Shown one piece after another: positions 36,282 to 45,208 of a DNA stretch of 64,000 bases (its first letter is position 1; each line of letters starts with the position of its first letter). The stretch is from Leptospiraceae bacterium (GTDB taxonomy: Bacteria; Spirochaetota; Leptospiria; Leptospirales; Leptospiraceae): assembly GCA_016711485.1 (NCBI GenBank), contig JADJSX010000029.1, positions 62,001-126,000 on the forward strand, in the 5' to 3' direction. Position numbers and translations under genes: made by a program. Below the pieces are notes generated by a model, which did not search any database, was not told where the DNA came from, and saw nothing but the letters and a program-made list of their open reading frames with translations.

Positions 36282-38815
36282 AGTTTTCTTTTAAGTCTAG
36301 GTTTATTTTTCGCGAAATATTTTCACGTCCGGTTTATTCTTTTCAATTTATATTAGCGGCTGCGATTGGTGTTGGTTCCGTGGTCGGAATTAATTCTTAT
36401 AAACAGAATCTTTATGAAGCAATTGGAAAAGAATCTCGCAACATTATGGGTGGAGATTTGATGATTGAATCGCCTATCGCATATTCGAGTGAAACAAAAT
36501 CATTTATAAAAGAAAATCTTCCAAAAGATGCAAAGCTTTCTCACTCGGTGCATTTTGCTTCTATGATTTATACCCAATCAAAAGAGACTTCTTTGGCTAC
36601 TGTTAAGGCTTTAGATTCCAACTTTCCATTGTACGGTGAAGTAAAAACAAATCCGGAAGGAATTTTTAAAATTTTAAAAAAAGAAGAAATTCTATTAGAG
36701 GAAACTCTTTCTAAAAATTTAAAATTAAACATAGGCAATTTCGTATTCGTCGGAACTAAAAAATTCAAACTAAAAGGATTTATTTTAAAAGAACCCGGAT
36801 CCGTTGGAAGTTTTACTGCTATGGCACCAAGCGCCATTATTACATTAGATGGCTTAAAAAAAACTGGTTTAGAATCAAGAGGAAGTCGAATTCGATACAA
36901 TATTTTAGTATCTATATCTTCTGAAATCGATTCTAAAAAATTTAAAGAAGATAATTTTAAAACATTTATAGGAAGAGATTTAACCTTATATCACAATACA
37001 GAAATCGGATCAGGATCTCAACGGTTTATAAATAGTACATTTGATTATATGAGTTTACTAGGATTATCCGCATTTTTTCTGGGTTGTATTTCTATTTTAA
37101 TTTCAACTCGTACACGTTTAAAGGAAAAAACTTCTGAAATTGCAGTTTTAAAATGCTTAGGAGCATCTTCTTATTGGAATATTTCTATTTTTATACGAGA
37201 AATATTTTTATTGTCTTTAGTTGGAACATTAATCGGAATTGGTTTTGGATATTGGATCCAATTTTATATACCGGAATTAACAGGATCTGCGTTTTTATCT
37301 GAAATAAAACCTAATATTAATTTTAAAGCATTTGTCTGGGGGATATTCATTGGTATCTTCGTTCCGATTGTAATTGGATTAGAATCTATTTTAAAAATAA
37401 GTCGATTGAGTCCACTTTTTGCAATTCGTTCAGAAATAAATGATACTATCAAAATTCGTTTTATTCCTGATTTATTGCAAACAGCTGAAATTTTTATCAT
37501 ATATATTTTATTTTTTTTGTTGGCGAGTTACGAGACTGGTGGATTTTTGAAGGGTTTTATTTTAAGTGGAGTTATTTTATTTCTTCCGATTTTGTTATTT
37601 ATTTTTTATCAATTATTTAGAATCCTAAGTTTACAACTTTTGAAATTGGAAATTTTTGAGAACACGTTTCGTTTAGTTTTAAAAAAAATAAACCAAACTG
37701 GAAGTGGTTTAGCAATGCCAATCATAGGAATAGGTTCGGCATTAACTATTTTACTTTTGTCAATTATGGTAAAAACGAGTCTCTTAGGGCTAAGCGGTGT
37801 TAATCAATTAGAACGTCGTCCCAATTTATTTGCGATAGATATTCGTAGCGAACAACTTCCTGTTCTAAAAAAAATTCAAAGTCAATTCCCAGCAAAACAA
37901 ATACTAATTTCTCCTATAATCGGTGCTAGACTTTCTGGGATAAATAACAAACCAATTAATAAAGAAGAAACAGAAAAAGATGCACTAAAAAGAGATTGGC
38001 GTTCGACCGCAAGAACAAGAGAATACTTTTTGTCTTATCGTAAAGAGTTATACGATACAGAAAAAACTGTTGAAGGAAAATTTTGGGAAAATAAAGGGGA
38101 GGATGAAATTTCTATTGAATATGAGTTCGCAAAAACTTTAGGCGTAAAACTGGGTGATACTTTGCAATTCAATGTTCAAGGTATAGAAATTTCAGGAAAA
38201 ATTACGAATACACGTAGTGTAAATTGGGCAGATATGAAACCTAATTTTGTTGTGTTGTTTTCGCCTGGAATTCTAGAATCTGCGCCTTCTTATTTTATTA
38301 CAGCTTTTCTTTTAGAGAGTCCTGAAGATCGATACCATTTTCAAAAAGAATTAATTAGCCTTGCGCCTAACGTAACGGTAATTGATGTAGAAAAATCCAT
38401 TCAGAATTTTACAACTATATTAGAGAAGGTAACTAGCATCATTGGTCTAATGACATCTTTTATTATTGTGTCTACGATATTGCTTTTAATATCTTCGTTG
38501 TATTCAACAAAAAGGCAAAGAGAAGAGGAAACATCACTCCTGAGAGTTATTGGGGCTGCATCTTCATTTGTGGTTAAAATGTATTTGTTAGAGGCGGTAT
38601 TTGTTGGAATTTATTCTTTTCTATGTTCTGTAGTTTTATCGGTCACGGCTAATTATATATTATCCACGTATTTTTTGAATTTACGTTTTACTTTACCAAT
38701 CACTGAAATTATGTTAATATTTATTATGACTTTAATTATTATCGCTTTAATCTACTTATTAAATCTGATAGGACTTTTTAGAAAGTCTGCAAAGGAATTT
38801 CTAAAATCAGTGTAA
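36278..38815 (+). CDS. FtsX-like ABC permease (YbbP/LolC-type, large)
   Basis: 845 aa. It has an N-terminal helix plus a MacB-like periplasmic domain (about 40-245), a helix triplet (about 260-375) with the FtsX block TRTRLKEKTSEIAVLKCLGASSY, a central pair, and a second periplasmic domain (505-710). The C-terminal FtsX domain contains STKRQREEETSLLRVIGAA. This double FtsX layout is that of the YbbP family. It works with the ATPase just upstream. Confidence 0.9.
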   Translation: MKFSFKSRFIFREIFSRPVYSFQFILAAAIGVGSVVGINSYKQNLYEAIGKESRNIMGGDLMIESPIAYSSETKSFIKENLPKDAKLSHSVHFASMIYTQSKETSLATVKALDSNFPLYGEVKTNPEGIFKILKKEEILLEETLSKNLKLNIGNFVFVGTKKFKLKGFILKEPGSVGSFTAMAPSAIITLDGLKKTGLESRGSRIRYNILVSISSEIDSKKFKEDNFKTFIGRDLTLYHNTEIGSGSQRFINSTFDYMSLLGLSAFFLGCISILISTRTRLKEKTSEIAVLKCLGASSYWNISIFIREIFLLSLVGTLIGIGFGYWIQFYIPELTGSAFLSEIKPNINFKAFVWGIFIGIFVPIVIGLESILKISRLSPLFAIRSEINDTIKIRFIPDLLQTAEIFIIYILFFLLASYETGGFLKGFILSGVILFLPILLFIFYQLFRILSLQLLKLEIFENTFRLVLKKINQTGSGLAMPIIGIGSALTILLLSIMVKTSLLGLSGVNQLERRPNLFAIDIRSEQLPVLKKIQSQFPAKQILISPIIGARLSGINNKPINKEETEKDALKRDWRSTARTREYFLSYRKELYDTEKTVEGKFWENKGEDEISIEYEFAKTLGVKLGDTLQFNVQGIEISGKITNTRSVNWADMKPNFVVLFSPGILESAPSYFITAFLLESPEDRYHFQKELISLAPNVTVIDVEKSIQNFTTILEKVTSIIGLMTSFIIVSTILLLISSLYSTKRQREEETSLLRVIGAASSFVVKMYLLEAVFVGIYSFLCSVVLSVTANYILSTYFLNLRFTLPITEIMLIFIMTLIIIALIYLLNLIGLFRKSAKEFLKSV

Positions 38816-38821
38816 AGTTAC

Positions 38822-39118
38822 TTATTTACCTTTGTAGTTATCGATGGTTTTCCTGTGCTCGTCGCATAGTCTGTAGAGTTTTCCTGAAAACCGATTCATT
38901 CGTTTCACTGGTTTTGCACATACTATACATAAACCTAAAGATCGTCTTTTCCTGAAAACAGACATTACTCTTTCAGAGCCAGTTTGTAGATATTTACTGA
39001 TTTGAATTCTATATCCATTTAACAGGTAGTTTCCTACGCAGAGTTCGTCTTGTTTAAGTAAGGTCTGGTTGATTTTTTGATAGTCTAATGTTGATATTTT
39101 TTTTGGTTTTCTGACCAT
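38822..39118 (-). CDS. Small basic zinc-ribbon-like protein
   Basis: 98 aa, Lys/Arg-rich. LCIVCAKPV and LYRLCDEHRKTI supply CxxC and CxxH pairs spaced for one zinc ion, so a nucleic-acid-binding role is possible. Residues 20-60 (GNYLLNGYRIQISKYLQ...SERVMSVFRKRRS) look like a compact beta/helix unit. I do not recognise the family; similar small proteins occur in Leptospira. It is convergent to the permease gene. Confidence 0.65.
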   Translation of the reverse strand: MVRKPKKISTLDYQKINQTLLKQDELCVGNYLLNGYRIQISKYLQTGSERVMSVFRKRRSLGLCIVCAKPVKRMNRFSGKLYRLCDEHRKTIDNYKGK

Positions 39119-39210
39119 TGTGGAACTTTCCTTAGAGATACTAGACTGTAAAAAATTAATATAATATACAAATTATTTGTTTTTTTTGCAAAAATAATGA
39201 ATCCGAAATG

Positions 39211-40392
39211 TTATTTAGATTCATTTACAAAATTATAAATTCTGTTGGTACCTTCCTTAAAAATTTCCTCCGGAGTGAGTAGGCTGATTACCAACCAACA
39301 GGAATTTTCTAAATCAAACATGTATCCGGGATATACGTAGGTATAAAATTTTTCCAAAAGAGAACAGGAAAAGTCTTCGTCTTCTAAAGTTGTATTAATT
39401 TTTAAAAGTAAATACCAACCGCCATCCGGTAAAAAATACTGTATATTTTTTGCAGAAGAAAGTATATTTTGTACTGATTGACAATTATTTAAAATTCGGA
39501 CTTTAATTTTTTCTTGAATACTCTTTTTTGTTTCTAATAAAATTGGAAGGCATTTTTGAACTGGGGTGTTTACGGAAAGATAAGAATCGGAAACAATTTC
39601 TAGGCCTGATTTCATTTGGGTTAAAAATTCTTCGTCACCATTTAAATATATCCAAGATAATTTCATTTGTGGTAGTGCCAACATTTTGGATAAACCATTT
39701 AGATAGATGGAATTTATTTCTGAAAATGGATCTGTTAAATTTTCGTCCGAGTTATAATCAGAAAATACTTCATCTATAATCAAAATCAGATTTTTTTCTT
39801 TTAGGATATTTTTTAAAATTTTAGAATCTTGAAACGATAGTCGGGATCCAGTAGGGTTGTGTGGCTCTACAATAACTATTGCTTTTGTTTTTTTATTTAT
39901 TGATTTAACAAGTGTTTCAAAATCAATTTCCCAAGTTAATTTATTTGGGTTTTCAGATTCTTTCGGAATTAGGTTATAATTTTTTGAAGTTACGTTTTCT
40001 AAAGTAAATAAAAACTCGTATAAAGGATAACCGGGAGTTGGCACTAATATTTCCGAGTCAGAGTCGCAGATAGTTTTTAAAATAAAACTCATTGCTTCCG
40101 AAGTGCCTGTCGTAAGAAAAAAATTTTCTACATTTCGATTTATACTTTTGGTTTGATAATAATTAACAAGAGCTAGACGAGTTTCTATCAAACCTTGAGG
40201 ATCAGGATTGTAGGGAAACGGACTGGTGGTGGCAAATGCATTTTGAATTTTTTCATATTCATAGTCAAAAAGCAAAGTTGGATTCGATACTGTTAAATCT
40301 AAAAATTGAGAGTTTTGCTTTTTGTAAGAAAGAATTTGCGATAGTTTGTTTTCGGATCTATCAAAATTAAACTTTGAGGACAGGTAATTCAT
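39211..40392 (-). CDS. PLP-dependent aminotransferase, class I/II
   Basis: 393 aa. The fold-type I core is clear: VSNPTLLFDYEY substrate-binding start, FLTTGTSEAMSFIL phosphate region, VEPHNPTGSRL, IIDEVFSDY and the PLP lysine in LNGLSKMLALPQMKLSW. It transfers an amino group between an amino acid and a 2-oxo acid; specificity cannot be read. No coupled neighbour. Confidence 0.9.
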   Translation of the reverse strand: MNYLSSKFNFDRSENKLSQILSYKKQNSQFLDLTVSNPTLLFDYEYEKIQNAFATTSPFPYNPDPQGLIETRLALVNYYQTKSINRNVENFFLTTGTSEAMSFILKTICDSDSEILVPTPGYPLYEFLFTLENVTSKNYNLIPKESENPNKLTWEIDFETLVKSINKKTKAIVIVEPHNPTGSRLSFQDSKILKNILKEKNLILIIDEVFSDYNSDENLTDPFSEINSIYLNGLSKMLALPQMKLSWIYLNGDEEFLTQMKSGLEIVSDSYLSVNTPVQKCLPILLETKKSIQEKIKVRILNNCQSVQNILSSAKNIQYFLPDGGWYLLLKINTTLEDEDFSCSLLEKFYTYVYPGYMFDLENSCWLVISLLTPEEIFKEGTNRIYNFVNESK

Positions 40393-40731
40393 TTAGTAGC
40401 TCTATACGATAAAAGTATTCAAATTTTGAGAATAATCCTTATGGCTACAATTACAATTATTTTATAAACAGGAAAATAAGTATTATTTATTTAATTATTG
40501 CCCTAGCTTATACCCTGGTTAAATATTGTTTTAATGGAAATGGAATTTTATTTTGAACGAAATTCTTTTTTATTACTTCGAGATTTAATTATTGCAAAAT
40601 AAATTGAGTTTAATTTAATAACAGACCCGATTATTTGGAAATTGCCAATGAAATTGTCCATTAATTCGGTTTTCTAAATAGAAAAATGTTTTGAAAAAAT
40701 CGTATTAAAAAGTTTTTTTAGAGGTACGCTT
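40393..40731. other. AT-rich divergent intergenic region
   Basis: About 340 bp between the aminotransferase and LRR genes. Apart from AGAGGT as the ribosome site of the LRR gene I see nothing of note. Confidence 0.35.
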
Positions 40732-41703
40732 ATGCGAGTTATATATACTTTGTTTTTTTTCTTATTTATATTTTCTAGTTCTTCGGCTGCTGAAGATGCA
40801 AAAAGTGATCGTACTGCACTTGCAGCTATTCTAAAGAATGCTCATATCTCCCAAACTGATATTAAAAATGTTTCCAATCTTGAAAAAATGGAATTAGGAG
40901 ACGATAACCAAATTTCTTATGACCCAGTTTCAGGAAGAATTGTAGGCTTAAAACTACATTTGACAGAATTTAATGATTTATCGTTAGTCGCAAATTTAAA
41001 AGAATTAAAAGTATTAATCATCCATGGCAATGAAGAAAACGAACAAATCAATAATTTACAAGGCTTAGAAGAAATAACTAATTTAAGAGTTCTATCTTTG
41101 AGAGAACATAAAATTCAGAAAATCAAAGGTTTGCAGAATTTAAAGAATTTGGAAAAATTAGATTTAAGTATGAATGAAATTTCAAAAATGGAGGGGATTG
41201 AAAATCTTAAAAATCTTCGTAAATTAGAATTAGGGGATAATAAGTTATCGAAGATCGAGAATCTCAATTCACTTACCTATTTGGAAGAACTTTATTTGCA
41301 AAGGAACCAAATTTTGAAACTAGAAAATTTAGATTTTCTGGTTAATATGCGTATTCTGCATGTTTATGAAAATGATATTTCCAAAATTGAAAATTTGGAT
41401 AATCTTAGAAATTTAGAAGAATTAGAGTTAGGTGTTTGCAAATTTCAGAAAATTGAGGGTTTAAATAATTTAACTAAACTGAAAATTTTAAAACTCTGGT
41501 ACAATAAGATTTCAAAAATAGAAGGACTCGATTCACTTGCAATTTTAGAAACGTTAGATTTAAGTAATAACCGAATTTCAAAAATTGAAGGAATAGATAA
41601 ATTGTTAGAAGTGAAATTTATCGATCTCACGAATAATAAAATTACAAATAAAAAATCAGCAAAGAAATATTTAGACCGAAATATTATGATTGAAATGGAT
41701 TAA
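40732..41703 (+). CDS. Exported leucine-rich-repeat protein (SDS22-like)
   Basis: 323 aa. The signal peptide ends near residue 20 (SSSAAED). From residue about 85 there are ten or so 22-residue LRRs of the SDS22/internalin type, with pattern IxxIExLxxLxNLxxLxLxxNx. LRR curves bind proteins, so a surface or periplasmic binding role is likely. Its stop touches the stop of the convergent DinB-like gene with no spacer. Confidence 0.9.
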   Translation: MRVIYTLFFFLFIFSSSSAAEDAKSDRTALAAILKNAHISQTDIKNVSNLEKMELGDDNQISYDPVSGRIVGLKLHLTEFNDLSLVANLKELKVLIIHGNEENEQINNLQGLEEITNLRVLSLREHKIQKIKGLQNLKNLEKLDLSMNEISKMEGIENLKNLRKLELGDNKLSKIENLNSLTYLEELYLQRNQILKLENLDFLVNMRILHVYENDISKIENLDNLRNLEELELGVCKFQKIEGLNNLTKLKILKLWYNKISKIEGLDSLAILETLDLSNNRISKIEGIDKLLEVKFIDLTNNKITNKKSAKKYLDRNIMIEMD

Positions 41704-42273
41704 TTATATAGAGTCTTCCATTCTAATTTTAACTATATTCGTATGATGAATATTATGTTTTAAAAGGAATAGAATAAGAGTACGCAAACTCGTACCTCCC
41801 ACTCCAAATAAACCGGGTAAATTGTCTAATTCTTCATCTGTATGTTTCGAGATTTGTTTGTTTAACTTTTCTGCCGACGCCATAATCTTATTGAGTAATA
41901 AAGACTTTTTTTCTGGGTTGGCAGACTTCGAATTTTCGTATCTACCATAATTCGTAATTCCTAGCCTATTTGTGGCTACTATTTCATCTATGGTAGGCTG
42001 TTTTGCTTTTGGTTTTCCAAAGATTTTCAAAATAGAGTTAGGAAGTCCTATCCAAACTCCAAATATAAAATTTGTACTGATAACATGTTTCATATTCCTT
42101 TTAACACTCCAGCCATCTGGAATGGCTCGACAACCAAAAATATCATCAGGTAGAGAGCGATAAAAATCAGCAATAGATTGGTGAACATCTAGAACTTGTT
42201 TTTGGAGTTCTTCTTTCGTTTTACATGGATATACAATAGGGAGGGTTTGCACAATGTTTATAGTCTTTAGCAA
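41704..42273 (-). CDS. DinB-superfamily protein
   Basis: 189 aa, predicted four-helix bundle. DGWSVKRNMKHVISTN and LLKHNIHHTNIVKIR carry the histidines placed like DinB metal ligands. Family members include thiol-dependent transferases and stress proteins. It diverges from the adenylate cyclase gene with an 84-nt gap. Substrate unknown. Confidence 0.75.
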   Translation of the reverse strand: MLKTINIVQTLPIVYPCKTKEELQKQVLDVHQSIADFYRSLPDDIFGCRAIPDGWSVKRNMKHVISTNFIFGVWIGLPNSILKIFGKPKAKQPTIDEIVATNRLGITNYGRYENSKSANPEKKSLLLNKIMASAEKLNKQISKHTDEELDNLPGLFGVGGTSLRTLILFLLKHNIHHTNIVKIRMEDSI

Positions 42274-42357
42274 GGTAAAACCTGCAAACTGTTTTCATAA
42301 ATGAAATCCAAATTTTTTTGATTGAAAATAGAAGGATAAGTCACAACAAATAAAAAC

Positions 42358-43581
42358 ATGCTTCAAATAATCTGGAATCAACTGGCTTACCAAGGTGTTC
42401 TATATATTTCAAATATTACAGAACATAAACATATAGTACTTGTAAATACACTTTCTCTATTTATCCCTCTATTTACTTTATTAAATATATTTGCACTTTA
42501 TTCTTTTGGTATCCATCCAATTTTTATATACGGATCCATTTGTTATATGATTCTATTACCTTTTGCTATAGTGTTTAACGCAAAGGGAAAACTATTGGCG
42601 GCTAGGATTTATATCTTTGCACTTTCGATTGCCTATATATTTTTACTTTCAATCTTGCAAGGCAGCCAAACAAGAGGACATTTCTTTTTTCTCGCTGAAG
42701 CATTAGTTACATACTTTATTTTTCCTTCGTACCAAAAGAAAATTCTAAACGTTCTCGTAGCTATACTGCTTTTGTTTTTCATTGGGTTTTCTTTTTTTCA
42801 TGAAAGTTTAGTTCCAGTAGTAATATATACCTCAGAAAAAATAAAAGTTGCAAGTCTTATTACAGATATCGCATTTGCCCTTATATTAATCGGATTTGCA
42901 TTCTATATTCACATTACATTTCAAAAAACCGAGTTGTACATACAAATGGAACATGATAAGTCCGAAAAACTTTTACAAAATATTTTACCGATTTCAATAA
43001 TTAAAAAATTACGTGAAAATCCTGATACAATAGCCGAAAGATTTGACGATTGTACCGTTCTATTTTCGGATATCGTTGGATTTACGCAAATGTCAAAATC
43101 AATGTCTGCGGTTTCAGTTGTATCTTTATTAAATGAAATATTTTCCAAATTCGATGATCTTGTTGATAAACATAAATTGGAAAAAATTAAAACGATAGGC
43201 GATGCATATATGGTAGTAGGTGGACTTTTGGAACCTGACGCAACTCATGCTGAAAGAATGGCCAAATTCGCATTGGATATGTTAGACGTTATTCGCGATT
43301 ATAGACAGAAAAATAATTTTCCTTTAGAGCTCAGGATTGGGATAAACTCAGGATCTGCAGTTGCTGGAGTAATAGGAAAAAAGAAATTTATTTATGATTT
43401 ATGGGGAGATAGTGTGAATACTGCATCTCGAATGGAATCGCATGGATTACCTGGGCAAATTCAAGTTACCGAATCTACCTATTTACAGATTAAAGATTTG
43501 TTTCAATTTGAAGACAGAGGTTGTATGGAAGTAAAAGGTCTTGGTTTTGTACAAAGTTATTTATTAACTGCCAAATCATAG
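42358..43581 (+). CDS. Class III adenylate cyclase with six-helix membrane domain
   Basis: 407 aa. Residues 30-190 contain about six membrane helices. The cyclase domain (215-405) has metal aspartates D238 (LFSDIVGFT) and D282 (KTIGDAYM). K278 (KTIG) and D347 (IYDLWGDSVN) match the adenine-specifying Lys/Asp pair of adenylate cyclases, not the Glu/Cys of guanylate cyclases. NTASRMES carries the transition-state Asn/Arg. It makes cAMP. A double cNMP-binding protein is encoded at 54898. Confidence 0.9.
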   Translation: MLQIIWNQLAYQGVLYISNITEHKHIVLVNTLSLFIPLFTLLNIFALYSFGIHPIFIYGSICYMILLPFAIVFNAKGKLLAARIYIFALSIAYIFLLSILQGSQTRGHFFFLAEALVTYFIFPSYQKKILNVLVAILLLFFIGFSFFHESLVPVVIYTSEKIKVASLITDIAFALILIGFAFYIHITFQKTELYIQMEHDKSEKLLQNILPISIIKKLRENPDTIAERFDDCTVLFSDIVGFTQMSKSMSAVSVVSLLNEIFSKFDDLVDKHKLEKIKTIGDAYMVVGGLLEPDATHAERMAKFALDMLDVIRDYRQKNNFPLELRIGINSGSAVAGVIGKKKFIYDLWGDSVNTASRMESHGLPGQIQVTESTYLQIKDLFQFEDRGCMEVKGLGFVQSYLLTAKS

Positions 43582-43631
43582 GCAAAAAATAAGCTGGAAT
43601 TACAAATTCGCACTTAGTTTACTTCGATTCT

Positions 43632-43681
43632 AAATACCACATCAATAAATAAGTTCCGCTATTTTTCACAAAAGGGCAGGA
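43632..43681 (+). repeat. Family A element, partial copy
   Basis: AATACCACATCAATAAATAA followed by GTTCCGCTATTTTTCACAAA matches the left half of the full copy at 46941. The right end is missing. Confidence 0.55.
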
Positions 43682-43800
43682 ACAAAAAGATGTTTAGACC
43701 ATTTCAATTACTTTGAGTTGTTTAGGTGCAATTCTTTTTAAAAAATGCCATAATACCAAGAAACCGTATTTCTATTTGGCAAAACTTTTACATAATCTCA

Positions 43801-43922
43801 TACTAACTCACTTTACGCAAAATTGGTAATTTATGGAAAGAAGGAAAATCTTGAGAATATTAGAAACTTCTAATGAATTAATAGCGATAGCGAAATCAAT
43901 AGCCCACGGCAGCGAACCCACC
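43801..43922 (+). repeat. Family B element, copy B3
   Basis: It begins TACTAACTCACTTTACGCAA and runs through AATTGGTAATTTATGGA, TTGAGAATATTAGAA and GCCCACGGCAGCGAACCCAC, matching B4 at 56191. The right terminal repeat is absent, because the element stops at the stop codon of the fatty acid hydroxylase gene (43924). Confidence 0.7.
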
Positions 43923-43923
43923 A

Positions 43924-44727
43924 TTATTTAAAAATAGAAATTTTCTCCCAAATATTTTTGGGAAACATAGGTTCGATTAATTGTCCAAAATAACTTCGAC
44001 TGATTTTATCTTGGATTCCGAATTTAGATGCGGATTGAGGCGGACTGTGAAATGTACCAAATAGAATATCCATGAGTGGAGAGAGATTGGCATAATTACA
44101 TTTGCCCCGAAATTCTAGTTCATGGTGCCAGTGGTGTAGATGAGGTGAACCGAACAGAATCTCTAAAAATCCAAGGCGTATGTTTACATTGCTGTGAATG
44201 AATAACGCCCATAATCCTCTAAAAGTAAGAAATCCGATAATGAGATTTAAATCGAATCCGAGTAGGACAGCTGGAAGTGTTTCTAATCCTCGAGTATAAA
44301 TATTATCTAAAGGATGTTCTCGAAATGCTGCTATATAGTCAACTGTCTCTGCTGTGTGGTGGATTTTATGAAATCTCCAAAGAAAATCATATTTGTGTTG
44401 TAGTCGATGTCCCCAATAAATAAAGAAATCACTTATGAGGATTACGACTATTATCTGTAACCAAATTGGTTGTAGTTGGAATGTTATTTGGAGTTCTTTT
44501 AACCAATGTAAATTGATTTTGTCAAATACAAAGCTGAGCAAAAATACAGTCACTGAATTCCACAATAAAGTTTGCCCAAAGTAAAAGCTTAGATCAATAA
44601 ACCATTCTTTTCTAAAAACTTTAACCTTTATCGATTGATAACTTAATTCTAGGGGAATAAATACAATAGAAACTGCAATGATATACAGGATTACGTAGAT
44701 TAGCCTTTCATATATTTCTATGTTCAT
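43924..44727 (-). CDS. Fatty acid hydroxylase / sterol desaturase family protein
   Basis: 267 aa with four or five membrane helices. The diiron histidine motifs HRLQH, HKIHHTAE and HLHHWHH are present in order. The family hydroxylates or desaturates sterols, fatty acids or carotenoids at the membrane. The start overlaps the upstream gene (ATGA). Substrate unknown. Confidence 0.9.
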   Translation of the reverse strand: MNIEIYERLIYVILYIIAVSIVFIPLELSYQSIKVKVFRKEWFIDLSFYFGQTLLWNSVTVFLLSFVFDKINLHWLKELQITFQLQPIWLQIIVVILISDFFIYWGHRLQHKYDFLWRFHKIHHTAETVDYIAAFREHPLDNIYTRGLETLPAVLLGFDLNLIIGFLTFRGLWALFIHSNVNIRLGFLEILFGSPHLHHWHHELEFRGKCNYANLSPLMDILFGTFHSPPQSASKFGIQDKISRSYFGQLIEPMFPKNIWEKISIFK

Positions 44728-45101
44728 TCATAAATGCTTGGGTTCGGAGCTTTCGAAGATGGCATTATAGGACGTTTTTTCTTTTCTTCTGTTTGGTCTG
44801 TTTTATCATTTTTAGAAGTTGGCCGTTCCTTTGTTTGTTTGACTTCTTCAGTAGAGTTTGTATTTAACTGTTCCTTTTTGTCTTTGGTATCTTTCGTTGG
44901 ATCTGGTTTTTTATCTTTTGGGAAAGGGGGTACCATACTTTTGCTAGATGGAAAAATAATTACTTCCTTTTCCTTTTTTTCTTTTCTATTTTGCGCATTG
45001 TTTTGGGAGAAAAGAATACTGACTGTAAGTGCTGAAAATGCAAATAAAAGTGAAAGTATTTTTATAGTAGATTTCTGAAAAAAAATTCTAGTGTTTGACA
45101 T
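44724..45101 (-). CDS. Exported low-complexity Lys/Pro-rich protein
   Basis: 125 aa. A signal peptide (about 1-33) is followed by a charged, disordered Lys/Thr/Asp/Pro region. A short motif occurs twice, as IIFPSSKSMVPP and PIMPSSKAPNP, near each end of the mature chain. It is coupled to the hydroxylase by ATGA overlap. Function unknown. Confidence 0.6.
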   Translation of the reverse strand: MSNTRIFFQKSTIKILSLLFAFSALTVSILFSQNNAQNRKEKKEKEVIIFPSSKSMVPPFPKDKKPDPTKDTKDKKEQLNTNSTEEVKQTKERPTSKNDKTDQTEEKKKRPIMPSSKAPNPSIYE

Positions 45102-45139
45102 CGGTGTTTTCCTATTATAGAGTAAATATTCATATTTTC

Positions 45140-45167
45140 ACTTTTTGCGTAACATCAGTTAATAACA
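45140..45167 (-). repeat. Solo end of a family B element
   Basis: CTTTTTGCGTAACATCAGTTAATAAC matches the right terminal repeat of B1 and B2. No partner end is seen. It lies just upstream of the 44724 gene. Confidence 0.5.
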
Positions 45168-45208
45168 ATATATAATATTTAATTTTCTAAAGATATTAAA
45201 ATTTTGAA

